Assembly: GCA_965223025.1 (NCBI GenBank)
Contig: CBDCVP010000023.1
Location: 1,674,001 to 1,738,000, forward strand
DNA length: 64,000 nt
Direction of reading: 5' to 3'
Source: JABDMH01 sp965223025
GTDB taxonomy: Bacteria; Bacteroidota; Bacteroidia; Chitinophagales; Saprospiraceae
The position numbers and the translations under genes were made by a program. Of the stretch, positions 8,848 through 17,419 are shown one piece after another (positions within the stretch are counted from its first letter, which is position 1; each line of letters begins with the position of its first letter). The notes below the pieces were generated by a model, which worked only from the letters and a program-made list of their open reading frames with translations, searched no databases and was not told the origin of the DNA.

Positions 8848-8877
8848 AAAAGCCGTCAGCAAATGCCGACGGCTTTT
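8848..8877 (-). terminator. Intrinsic terminator of the fibronectin-repeat gene
   Basis: A perfect 10-bp inverted repeat (8848-8857 with 8868-8877), with two more pairs inside the loop, GC-rich in the centre with A and T runs on the outer sides. It lies 27 bases past the stop of the FnIII gene on the minus strand and, with T runs on both sides, could stop transcription in either direction. Confidence 0.85.
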
Positions 8878-8903
8878 ATTAACAACATAGAACCCCTGAA
8901 ATT

Positions 8904-11900
8904 CTACTTATCACCTTTGAATACCAATTGACGGTATTGTCGACTTGGTGAGGTGACCAAGAGTTGGTATACACCCTCTCTTAAATGTCCCACGGGAAAG
9001 TCAATCACATCATCTTTGGAGATGGCATTTAGCTTCTCAAAAATGACAATCCTACCAGCCAAATCCGTTACAGTGATGAGGGTTTTGCCCTCCTCTACTG
9101 TCTCAGGTACTTTGATGGTCATAGTCTCTACCACTGGATTGGGATAGACCATGGCGGCCGCCATGCTTCGGCTGATCACCGCTGTATCCAAAACCACCGT
9201 GTCCATACCTCCAAATTCAAACCACTCACTGTCTTCACTAATCTCTCCGGAGGTGCAAAGTGCGTTGACCTTGAACTGGTATATCCCTCCCTGATCTAAG
9301 CCTTCCACCAAAATAGATGAGTCAGTCACGATACTTGTCTGACTATAGAAAGAGGTGGTATCCAGGCTTTCTACCTCGACTTCAAAGTCGATATAATCTT
9401 CACTACCTTCCCAGCTGAGCATGGCACCGGTCGCATTCAGATCGGAGACAGTCAAGCCTGTAGGTGCCGGACAGCCTACCTCCATGGTATCTTCAATCGT
9501 TTCAAAACTCATCCATGGGGAGCATTCGCTGTAGGCACTCTGTGCACAAAATGCCGTGATCTTCCATTGGTAATCACCACCTGGTGCCAGTCCTTCCACC
9601 AGAAATGTCGTATCACGACTTGTGGTAATCAGATTGAAGGGTGTCGTCAGTCCTAGCTGCTCCACTTCTAAGAGGTATAGAGCATTTGGTGAGGAAGTGG
9701 TCCATGACATCGATGCCGTTTCCATTGTCAAGTCATCAATCATCGGCACCGGTGTATGGCAGGTATCGACCTCTACTACACTATCCAGGGTTTCGAAGGA
9801 AGTATACGGTGAAAATGCACTGGTGTCGCCCTCTATACAAAAGGTGCGTACTTTGATCTCATAAGCGGTACTGGGTGCCAGATCTGTCAGGAGTACCGAG
9901 GACTCATCGGTCATCATAGAGATCATCTGCGTGCTGCCGCTATCGGCAGGATGGGCCATGATCTCAAAGGAGCTGCTGTCTGGACCATTCCATGACACCC
10001 AAGCCTGTGTCTGTGTCACAGAGTCCAACCAAAGACTATCCGGAGCGTTACATTCCTTCTGCGATGTATCCAGGGTTGTAAACTCCACCCAATCGGAAAA
10101 TTCGCTCTCTTCATTCGCGCAGATTGTCTTTACGCGGATCTGATAAGCTGTCGATGCATCGAGATCAGTGATCAACGCCCCCAAATGAGCCGTGGTATCC
10201 ATCATTTCATAGGCCATCATCGTGTCCAGAGACGTCACCATGTATGCATACTGGGCACTATCCAATGATTGCCATGATACCAACACAGCGTGGGTTCCGA
10301 TGCTGTCGACCATTAGACTATCGGGCATCTGACAAGCCATTCCACTGGTATCCATGAGTACAAAAGTATGCCACTCGCTGTATCCACTGGTATCCCCTGA
10401 GTCGCATACGGTCCGTACTCTAAACGCATATTCCACACCTGCAGTAAGGCCAGCTACATTCACAAATTCTGCACTACTCAATAGGTCCAGAGAGATCATC
10501 GAGGTAGTATCTGTGCTTTTTACCTCGACGGTAAACTCACTGGAATCTGGACCTGACCACGATAACATGGCAGTAGAGTCATTGATCATGTCCGCTGACA
10601 GATCTTTGGGTGCCTCGCATGCAGCACTGTCTAGAGTAGTGGTAAAGTCTAGCCACTCAGTATAAGGACTGTTTTCATTACCACAAAGAGACCTCACGCG
10701 GACTTGAAAGTCCGTCATCTTGTCCAGGTCCGTGAGTACCAGGCTGGTCATAGTTGAATCACTTTCCAAGATAAAACCCCATAGAGTGTCGGCTGTCTGT
10801 ACCTGGATCTGGTAGCTCACCGTGTCTGAACCCGTCCAGCTGAAGTTGGCATAATCGTCGCCCACTGTGTCGACAGAGAAATCACTCGGTGCATCACAAA
10901 CTACTACACTGTCACTAGTGTTATCTGGAAATGGGTGCCACTCAGTAAAGACACTGCTAGACACACTGTCACAGACACTCTGCACCCTAAACTCATACTG
11001 CTGGTCATCGAGGGGATGTTTATACAGGTAGCTGGTATCAATCACTGCCGTATCAGCCGACAGGGCAGTTGAATCTTTAAGCCGAATCTCAAGGTGATAT
11101 GATGGTATTCCCTGCGAAGTCCAACTCAACTCAAACACCGTGTCTAGTAAAATGGCCTGCAAGCCAGACGGCATTGTACAACTGTCTGCCTGGGTCATCG
11201 GTGCCGTTGTGAATGGTGCCTCCAGTGGGGCTGATGATCCATCCCCACATCTAGCCGTGACTACCACGGAGTAGCTGGTCTCAGGGAGAAGGCCGAGTAA
11301 AACCAGCGTGGCATCGACCGTCTCAAAAGAGTCCTGATGACTTACGATGCTGTCGGCCATTTGCAGCAGTTGAATGTCATAGGCTGTTGCTGCCATGGTG
11401 GTATCCCACGTAACATGAGCAGAGGAATCGGTGATCATGTCCACGATAATGTTGGCTACTGAAGGACAACTATCCATCACCACGGAATCCGGCAGCGTCT
11501 CGAAAGAAACCGAGGACAATGGGGACTTGCCATCGTCACAGATGCTAAACACCCAGGCCATGTATTGCGTTGCTGGGAGAAGATTCTCTAGGAACTGCAT
11601 CGTATCCATCACATACATAGTGTCGGCTGTGATGCTATCATTGCCACCGACGATCACTCCGAAAGACTGCACAATGGAATCACCACCCCAGGACAGCATG
11701 GCAGAAGATGCAGTGATGCTATCGACCATCAGATCGAAGGGTTCGGGGCAGATCGACGTAACTACTGTATCGGACTTAGTCCTGAAAGATTTCCAGACGG
11801 TAGAACCACTGGAAGCTCCGTTTTCACAAGCGGCCTTCACCCTAAATTGGTAGTGCCCTCCGAGAGCCAGTCCAGTAATGGTAGCTGTATTGTCCAATTG

Positions 11901-12434
11901 ACTCCGTTCAAAAAAGTAAACCGGCGTTCGTCCTTTGCTGCGCACCTCTACCTCGTAGTGAGCAGCATATTCTCCAGGCTGCCAGTTTAGCACCGCCATG
12001 TTATGGGTGACATCTATGACATCCAGATCCTTTGCCTTGGGACAAGATTCACTCGGAGACATTCCCGCGGTTTCGAAAACGTGCCAGCTTGTGGATCCAC
12101 TGGAGCCACCATCCAGACAGGTGGCTTTCACCCGGTAGCGATACTTACTACCGGCAACCAGACCATCGATGACCAGGTTGGTACTAGCCGTTTCACTCTG
12201 CCACTGAAATTTGGGTGTCCGGCCTTTGCTGCGTACCTCCACCTCATACATCATGTGGCTTGGGGAAGTGTTCCAACTGAGTGTGGCACTATGTTCAGTG
12301 ATGTTGTTGGCTACCAGGCCATCAGCCTTTTGGCAGGTAGCAGCATACATCGCATCCACATCCACACTTGCCAGTAATGGAATGAATAGCCAGAGCAGGG
12401 TAAGCCCATGGCTTCTTAGAAAAGTAGAATTCAT
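8904..12434 (-). CDS. Secreted protein with eleven fibronectin type III repeats and T9SS sorting domain
   Basis: A 1176-residue exported protein. Residues 1-30 are a signal peptide. Eleven fibronectin III modules follow (about 34-1085), each opening with a Cys-x-x-P/A-x-x-L motif (such as SCPKAKDLDV, VCDAPSDFSV, ACEAPKDLSA) and containing a tyrosine-corner core (YQFRVKA, YEIKVRT). Each carries two cysteines about 65-75 residues apart, probably one disulfide per module. The first two share VEVRSKGRTP, a sign of recent duplication. The last 80 residues (MVYPNPVVETMTIKV to QYRQLVFKGDK) form a type A T9SS C-terminal domain, so the protein is likely exported through T9SS and anchored or released. 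No catalytic domain is present; an adhesin or matrix protein is the best guess. Confidence 0.88.
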   Translation of the reverse strand: MNSTFLRSHGLTLLWLFIPLLASVDVDAMYAATCQKADGLVANNITEHSATLSWNTSPSHMMYEVEVRSKGRTPKFQWQSETASTNLVIDGLVAGSKYRYRVKATCLDGGSSGSTSWHVFETAGMSPSESCPKAKDLDVIDVTHNMAVLNWQPGEYAAHYEVEVRSKGRTPVYFFERSQLDNTATITGLALGGHYQFRVKAACENGASSGSTVWKSFRTKSDTVVTSICPEPFDLMVDSITASSAMLSWGGDSIVQSFGVIVGGNDSITADTMYVMDTMQFLENLLPATQYMAWVFSICDDGKSPLSSVSFETLPDSVVMDSCPSVANIIVDMITDSSAHVTWDTTMAATAYDIQLLQMADSIVSHQDSFETVDATLVLLGLLPETSYSVVVTARCGDGSSAPLEAPFTTAPMTQADSCTMPSGLQAILLDTVFELSWTSQGIPSYHLEIRLKDSTALSADTAVIDTSYLYKHPLDDQQYEFRVQSVCDSVSSSVFTEWHPFPDNTSDSVVVCDAPSDFSVDTVGDDYANFSWTGSDTVSYQIQVQTADTLWGFILESDSTMTSLVLTDLDKMTDFQVRVRSLCGNENSPYTEWLDFTTTLDSAACEAPKDLSADMINDSTAMLSWSGPDSSEFTVEVKSTDTTSMISLDLLSSAEFVNVAGLTAGVEYAFRVRTVCDSGDTSGYSEWHTFVLMDTSGMACQMPDSLMVDSIGTHAVLVSWQSLDSAQYAYMVTSLDTMMAYEMMDTTAHLGALITDLDASTAYQIRVKTICANEESEFSDWVEFTTLDTSQKECNAPDSLWLDSVTQTQAWVSWNGPDSSSFEIMAHPADSGSTQMISMMTDESSVLLTDLAPSTAYEIKVRTFCIEGDTSAFSPYTSFETLDSVVEVDTCHTPVPMIDDLTMETASMSWTTSSPNALYLLEVEQLGLTTPFNLITTSRDTTFLVEGLAPGGDYQWKITAFCAQSAYSECSPWMSFETIEDTMEVGCPAPTGLTVSDLNATGAMLSWEGSEDYIDFEVEVESLDTTSFYSQTSIVTDSSILVEGLDQGGIYQFKVNALCTSGEISEDSEWFEFGGMDTVVLDTAVISRSMAAAMVYPNPVVETMTIKVPETVEEGKTLITVTDLAGRIVIFEKLNAISKDDVIDFPVGHLREGVYQLLVTSPSRQYRQLVFKGDK

Positions 12435-13023
12435 TATATCAAATTTTGAAAAAGGGTTAAAAAATCATGATAAATGAAGTCTGCAGAAGTATGCATTGAA
12501 TATGCTCTGAGGCATTTTCAATACCACAAAATCAATCTTTGGTACGAAGTTGAAAATCGAGCTTGCAGGACACAGCCCAAAGTTGGTAGTTATAGATAGT
12601 AACTGAGCAAAAGGAAAAAAATTGTGTATCCAAACTTATATATATGGAAAGATCCTAATATATAATTGGGATTTATGTGGCATGAGGCACCGAGAAAATC
12701 ATCAGGAGAACATATGTTATATATATGTTATAGCTATTATGTCACATAGTGATGTCCTATGGGATCGCAAAACAGCTTTGACTTGAGTCCATCCGACCTA
12801 CTGGCAATATGTATTTAGTCTCCTACTACCTTTTGGCACTCCTCGCTCGCTTTTGTGCAGGCACCCGAAAGACCATCAAACGATATCAGCTCTATTTTTT
12901 TGAGTACAAGAATTTTTCATTCATGCATGAGTCATGACGGTTTCCACTCCATCAAGCATCCTGCTAAATATTTTCAATTGCTTAACTTTGTTGGCCAATA
13001 TCATGAAATCTAATCTGTAGTCT
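12435..13023. other. 589-bp divergent intergenic region, FnIII gene / pdhA
   Basis: No gene or RNA recognised. It is AT-rich, with a run of TATATA-type words around 12640-12740, and must hold the divergent promoters of the FnIII gene and pdhA. A candidate pdhA -7 box is listed separately. Confidence 0.5.
12983..12990 (+). promoter_or_regulatory. Candidate -7 box for pdhA
   Basis: TAACTTTG fits TAnnTTTG and lies 33 bases before the pdhA ATG. No clear -33 element is seen, so confidence is modest. Confidence 0.35.
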
Positions 13024-14037
13024 ATGGGAAAAGTCGCTGCGAAGCCAAGGACAAAATTTGGAAAAGAGACATACCTTAAATGGTATGATATCATGTTGTT
13101 GATCCGGCGGTTCGAGGAACGCACTTTGATGGCATATGGTCAGAACAAAGTGAGAGGTTTCTGTCATGTCTATATTGGTCAAGAAGCCATCGCGGCTGGA
13201 ATGTTGACAGCACTTCGACCGGAGGATCCCATAGTGACTGGCTATCGACAGCACGGCATAGCACTGATGCGTGGACTTGATCCCAAGGCCTGCATGGCCG
13301 AACTCTTTGGTAAGGAAACCGGAGTGGTCAAAGGCAAAGGGGGATCCATGCATTTTTTCAGCAAGGAGAAAAGGTATTTTGGAGGAAACGGTATCGTGGG
13401 GGCTCAAGTGCCGATAGGCACCGGGATCGGTTTTGCCGAGAAGTATAAGGGCACGGACAATCTATCCGTCACCATGTTTGGGGATGGAGCTGCCAGACAG
13501 GGTGCTGTTTTCGAGTCACTAAACATGGCTGCTACCTGGAAACTGCCGGTATTGTACATCTGCGAGAACAATCATTACGCCATGGGTACCTCGGTAAAGA
13601 GAACCAGCAATGTCACTGACATCTACAAAATCGGTAGCGCCTTTGACATTCCATCCGAACCTGTGGATGCGATGGACCCGGAGGAAGTTCACGAAGCGTT
13701 GGTTAAGGCAGCCAAATACATCCGAGCTGGCAAAGGACCTTATTTTCTGGAGCTCAAGACCTATCGATATAAAGGACACTCTGTGTCAGACCCCGCTCGC
13801 TATCGGAGCAAAGAAGAGCTTAAAGAATATCAGGAACGGGACCCAGTTAAACAACTGGAAAAGAAGCTACTGATCGATAAGTTGGCGACCGAGGAGGAAA
13901 TCAAGGCCATCAAGGAGAAGGTAAAAACGACGGTAGCTGAGGCTGTTGAATTCGCTGAGAAATCGGAGTACCCTGATCCTGCTCAACTTTATGAGGACAA
14001 CTACACTCAGCCGGACTTTCCTTTCATCAGAGATTGA
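13024..14037 (+). CDS. pdhA: Pyruvate dehydrogenase E1 component, alpha subunit
   Basis: The thiamine-diphosphate-binding alpha chain of the alpha2beta2 E1, which decarboxylates pyruvate and passes the acetyl group to lipoyl-E2. It has 337 residues. The TPP motif starts at GDGAARQGAVFESLN (153-167) and ends with ENN (181-183). Other signatures are GFCHVYIGQEA, TGYRQHG, KGKGGSMHFF, GGNGIVGAQVP and the phosphorylation-loop-like YKGHSVSDPARYRSKEE. No E1 beta or E2 gene follows; the next gene runs convergently. A lone pdhA is not unusual in Bacteroidota, where the E1 beta gene is often elsewhere. Confidence 0.95.
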   Translation: MGKVAAKPRTKFGKETYLKWYDIMLLIRRFEERTLMAYGQNKVRGFCHVYIGQEAIAAGMLTALRPEDPIVTGYRQHGIALMRGLDPKACMAELFGKETGVVKGKGGSMHFFSKEKRYFGGNGIVGAQVPIGTGIGFAEKYKGTDNLSVTMFGDGAARQGAVFESLNMAATWKLPVLYICENNHYAMGTSVKRTSNVTDIYKIGSAFDIPSEPVDAMDPEEVHEALVKAAKYIRAGKGPYFLELKTYRYKGHSVSDPARYRSKEELKEYQERDPVKQLEKKLLIDKLATEEEIKAIKEKVKTTVAEAVEFAEKSEYPDPAQLYEDNYTQPDFPFIRD

Positions 14038-14185
14038 ATATTTGCCCTTCGACAATTGTCCGGGAAAGCAGAGAATCATTAGGTCATCCATTGTCCGGTG
14101 ATCGTGACAATGATGATGCTTGATGGCTCACCAAAGAAAGTATCTCAGACAGAATCAGGCAAGTCGTGGCGAGAAGCAAGCATAT

Positions 14186-15688
14186 TTAGTCGCCCGAGTC
14201 GATCACATCTTCCGCGGGCTGTTTAAACATCTTACCACTATACCTGATCCCAAGGTAGATGATCAAGATGGTAAATGCCATCAATAAGATGGCTACCGGA
14301 CGATCAAAAAAACTCGAAAGATCCCACCTGGACTTGATCGCACTCACCATGAAATTTTGCTCTAAGATGGGACCCAACACCATTCCTAAAACGACCTGAG
14401 CTAAGGGAAAGCCCCCTCTTTTCAATAGAAAGGCCAGGAATCCCATCCCTGCCATGATCCACACATCAAATACATCGTTGTTGATGGCATAGGCTCCGAC
14501 AATGCAAAGGGCCGTCACTACTGAAAGCAATAGCGGCATGGGAGTTTTTATCAATTTCTTAGCCATCAGGGCACTCAGGTATCCGAAGCATGGAAGCAAG
14601 ATGACATTGCTGATGATAAACGTCAGATAGAGCGAGGTGATTAGGTCTGGTTGCTGATCAAAAAGCAAGGGACCCGGACTGATCCCTTTCATCATGAAGA
14701 TACCCAATACAATGGCAGTTATGGTGTCTCCCGGTAGTCCCAGAGACAGTGCAGGAATCCAAGCACTTGCTACTGCAGCGTTGTTAGAACTGGTTCCTGC
14801 CAATATGATTTCATCGTCGTTGTCTTCACCTTGGGCTTTACCCTTGCTCTTGATCTTTTCGATGCTGCTGGACACCCATGAGCCGATGTCTGCACCGGCT
14901 CCTGGTAAGAAACCCACCATCACACCGACCAAGGAAGATCGCAGCACCAACCACTTCTTCTTAAGAATCAGCAACATGGGTCTCACAAAAAAGGCTCGGG
15001 CTGACCGCTCAGCCTCCAACTCTGCCTCGTAGTTCTTATCTGGTTTAAAAATATGGCCTAAGACTTCTGAGAACCCAAACAATCCGATCATGGCCACGAT
15101 ATAATTCAATCCTCCCATCAATTGTGCGCTGCCAAAGTGGAACCTGGGAAATCCCAAGGTTGGATCAACTCCCACGGTGGCAAACAGCAACCCCAACAAC
15201 AACGACGCAAATGACTTTAGCGCTGACCCTCCTGAAGCAAAAACGCCAGCCATTAATCCCAGTACTGCAATCCAGAAATATTCAAAGGAACTGAACTGTC
15301 TTGCGACCATCACGATCAGAGAAGCGGTGAGAATGAGAAGGATCGCACCTATGACCCCACCTACTGCCGATCCCAATGCGCTGATGCCCAAGGAGTAAAG
15401 TGGACCATCTTTTCTAGACAACCTAAACAATTGGCCAAAATATGCTGCACTCGCAGGAGTCCCTGGAATCTTGGCCACGGTGGAGCCTACATCACCAGCA
15501 AAAATAGCTACCGAGGAGATGGCAATGATGGCCGGAAGAGCAACAGAGGGATCAAGAAAAAAGGCGATGGGTATAAAAAGTGCTACCGCTAGTGTCGCAG
15601 TGAGCCCCGGAATTGCGCCAAATATTGCTCCATAAAGTCCCCCCAGCAACAATGCCAGGATTCCTTGCATACTAAAAAGATCACTCAT
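14186..15688 (-). CDS. tctA: Tripartite tricarboxylate transporter, large membrane subunit TctA
   Basis: A 500-residue, roughly 10-12-helix permease that moves carboxylates delivered by the TctC binding protein using an ion gradient. Family signatures: GAIFGAIPGLTATLAVALFIP near the N-terminus, GSTVAKIPGTPASAA, FLPGAGADIGSWVSSSIEK, and the second repeat GTSSNNAAVASAWIPALSLGLPGDTITAIVLG. These two glycine/proline-rich repeats line the substrate site. Its start overlaps the tctB stop by four bases (ATGA, 15685-15688), so tctB and tctA are coupled. Tct systems are most common in Proteobacteria, so possession here may reflect transfer. Confidence 0.95.
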   Translation of the reverse strand: MSDLFSMQGILALLLGGLYGAIFGAIPGLTATLAVALFIPIAFFLDPSVALPAIIAISSVAIFAGDVGSTVAKIPGTPASAAYFGQLFRLSRKDGPLYSLGISALGSAVGGVIGAILLILTASLIVMVARQFSSFEYFWIAVLGLMAGVFASGGSALKSFASLLLGLLFATVGVDPTLGFPRFHFGSAQLMGGLNYIVAMIGLFGFSEVLGHIFKPDKNYEAELEAERSARAFFVRPMLLILKKKWLVLRSSLVGVMVGFLPGAGADIGSWVSSSIEKIKSKGKAQGEDNDDEIILAGTSSNNAAVASAWIPALSLGLPGDTITAIVLGIFMMKGISPGPLLFDQQPDLITSLYLTFIISNVILLPCFGYLSALMAKKLIKTPMPLLLSVVTALCIVGAYAINNDVFDVWIMAGMGFLAFLLKRGGFPLAQVVLGMVLGPILEQNFMVSAIKSRWDLSSFFDRPVAILLMAFTILIIYLGIRYSGKMFKQPAEDVIDSGD

Positions 15689-16125
15689 AGGGGTACTTGA
15701 AGCAGTTTACTGAACAATAGGAAAATGACGGCTGTAGTCAACACGCCGACTATCGCAGCTTTCCATACTTTGATCTTTAGCAAGACCGCCACTCCAAAGA
15801 TGGAAAGTGACAATGCGATCAGAAATCCCGTGTAAATCCGCAGCCACGGAAAAATGATGATAATCACCATCAGAAGGACAATCGGCAGCCACTGGCCATG
15901 TAGGGAGTGATGATTCACTTCTTCCTCCTTCCTAAACTGAATCATCAGCGCCACTCCAACCAACATAAGACAAAGGCTGATGATGTATGGGAAGAGTCCT
16001 GGCCCTGGATGCCCTTCTGGTAAATCCGGAAAAGAGTTGCTCATCAAGAGTGTGATAATCCCTAGAATGAGCAGTACGGCCCCGTACGAAAATGATCGGT
16101 TTGGACGCCAGGTTTCGTTTGTCAT
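15685..16125 (-). CDS. tctB: Tripartite tricarboxylate transporter, small membrane subunit TctB
   Basis: A 146-residue membrane protein with four predicted helices: about 12-30, 43-62, 78-110 (a long pair WLPIVLLMVIIIIFPWLRIYT) and 117-140. Short size and the pattern of FPDLPEGHPGPGLFPYIISL fit the TctB family. It sits between tctC (two bases upstream) and tctA (four-base overlap), the standard gene order. It has no known catalytic residues and is thought to help assemble the carrier. Confidence 0.9.
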   Translation of the reverse strand: MTNETWRPNRSFSYGAVLLILGIITLLMSNSFPDLPEGHPGPGLFPYIISLCLMLVGVALMIQFRKEEEVNHHSLHGQWLPIVLLMVIIIIFPWLRIYTGFLIALSLSIFGVAVLLKIKVWKAAIVGVLTTAVIFLLFSKLLQVPL

Positions 16126-16127
16126 GA

Positions 16128-17123
16128 CTATTGCTTCAGACCAGCGAGGGTCATTGATTCCTCATTTTTTGTATGTGCCTCCTCCAGGAAACTCATCAGC
16201 GCATCGCCCTGAATTTCCCGAATGTTGGAGCCAGCTTTGATCATGGCTTCCCTAAATTCGGGATCTTCAATGGTTTTGTGAATCGCTTCTTCTAACTTGG
16301 CCTTTACCTCGGCGGGAAGCCCCTTAGGTGCGCAGACCGATACCCATCCACCCAGCTGCCAATCAACACCTTGTTCCTTTAAGGTTGGCACCTCGGGAAA
16401 GCCTTCTAGGCGTTCTCCCGACATCACAGCCAGTGTCTTCACCTGACCGGCTTTTCGCAGGGCGTCCACTTCGGTCAGGGATGCAGTCACTACGTCCACT
16501 CCACCTGCTAGTAATTCCTGCAGTGCTGGCGCCGCACCTTGACTAGGTACCCATGGCATATCACCATCCTCCATACCAATGGTGTTGAGAAATCCAATTC
16601 TTGCGAGGTCCCAGATACCACCACGTGAAGTGCCAGAAGCTTGGAGACTGCCGGGATCGGCCTTGATGGCATCGATCAAGTCTTGAACCTTCTCAAATGG
16701 AGAATCCACACGCACCGTTATACTTGCCGCATTATCAACCAACAATGACAGGGGTGTGAAGTCTTTATACGTTAATTCTGTTAAGCCCATGTTGTGCATC
16801 ATGGTGATCTCTACGGTAACAGCACCGATGGAATATCCATCCGGACGTGCCTGACTCAGTGCTAAATGTCCTATCACACCACCCCCACCGGTACGGTTGA
16901 CCACATTCACCGAAACCCCTAGATGCTTTTGCAACACGGCTGCCAGTGCCCGTGAACTTAAATCTGTCATACCTCCAGCAGCCCAAGGCACCATCATGGT
17001 CACGGGACGGGAGGGAAAGTTTGCATCTGTACTACCTACACCTTCACCGCAGGCGGCAAACAGCATCATCGAAATCAGCAAAATGATCATGGAAATCAGC
17101 CTGTGGAATCTTAGTCTCAACAT
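16128..17123 (-). CDS. tctC: Tripartite tricarboxylate transporter, substrate-binding lipoprotein TctC
   Basis: A 331-residue extracytoplasmic solute receptor of the Bug/TctC family that captures a di- or tricarboxylate, or an aromatic acid. The ATG at 17123 is chosen because it gives a proper lipoprotein leader (LISMMLFAAC, Cys25); the longer frame starts with TTG. The mature domain shows FPSRPVTMMVPWAAGGMTDLSSRALA, VNRTGGGGVIGHLALSQARPDGY, TGSLQ-like DPGSLQASGTSRGG and LKEQGVDWQLGGWVSVCAPKGLP, all typical. A cysteine anchor instead of a cleaved signal peptide is a Bacteroidota-style adaptation. First gene of tctCBA. Confidence 0.92.
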   Translation of the reverse strand: MLRLRFHRLISMIILLISMMLFAACGEGVGSTDANFPSRPVTMMVPWAAGGMTDLSSRALAAVLQKHLGVSVNVVNRTGGGGVIGHLALSQARPDGYSIGAVTVEITMMHNMGLTELTYKDFTPLSLLVDNAASITVRVDSPFEKVQDLIDAIKADPGSLQASGTSRGGIWDLARIGFLNTIGMEDGDMPWVPSQGAAPALQELLAGGVDVVTASLTEVDALRKAGQVKTLAVMSGERLEGFPEVPTLKEQGVDWQLGGWVSVCAPKGLPAEVKAKLEEAIHKTIEDPEFREAMIKAGSNIREIQGDALMSFLEEAHTKNEESMTLAGLKQ

Positions 17124-17147
17124 GTTTGATTTTTCGAATTTAAGCAA

Positions 17148-17419
17148 GCCGAAAAGATAGTAAAATCTTTTGCGCTAATGAATTTGCAGGCTGACCTTTT
17201 TCTCATCCCGAATCCGGCAGGAGAATTTGTACACGTTCCAGGATGCTCGAGAGCAATGATTCAGACACATTCGCAAATGCTGATTTCATGCCGCAGGATA
17301 GACTACCTAGCGTTAGGTAGGAGCCTCACCATTTGCAGTAGACCAGTTTCCCAATCATTGTGATTGCATAGTCGTCTCCCACCCAGTAGTTTTGATTGCT
17401 AATAAACTTGGTGATTTTC
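17148..17419. other. Intergenic region, tctC / FecA-like receptor
   Basis: A 270-bp divergent promoter region. It contains one perfect 7-bp hairpin, CTACCTA with TAGGTAG around a GCGT loop (17303-17320), about 100 bases before the receptor gene. No riboswitch signature seen; unlike the next receptor, no B12 box. Confidence 0.45.

Noticed and set aside
11431..11853. 140-codon plus-strand ORF opposite the FnIII gene
   Set aside because: Antisense shadow of a biased repeat gene; no protein features.
17178..17363. 61-codon ORF upstream of the FecA-like receptor
   Set aside because: No signal, domain or conserved-looking pattern; probably leader sequence.
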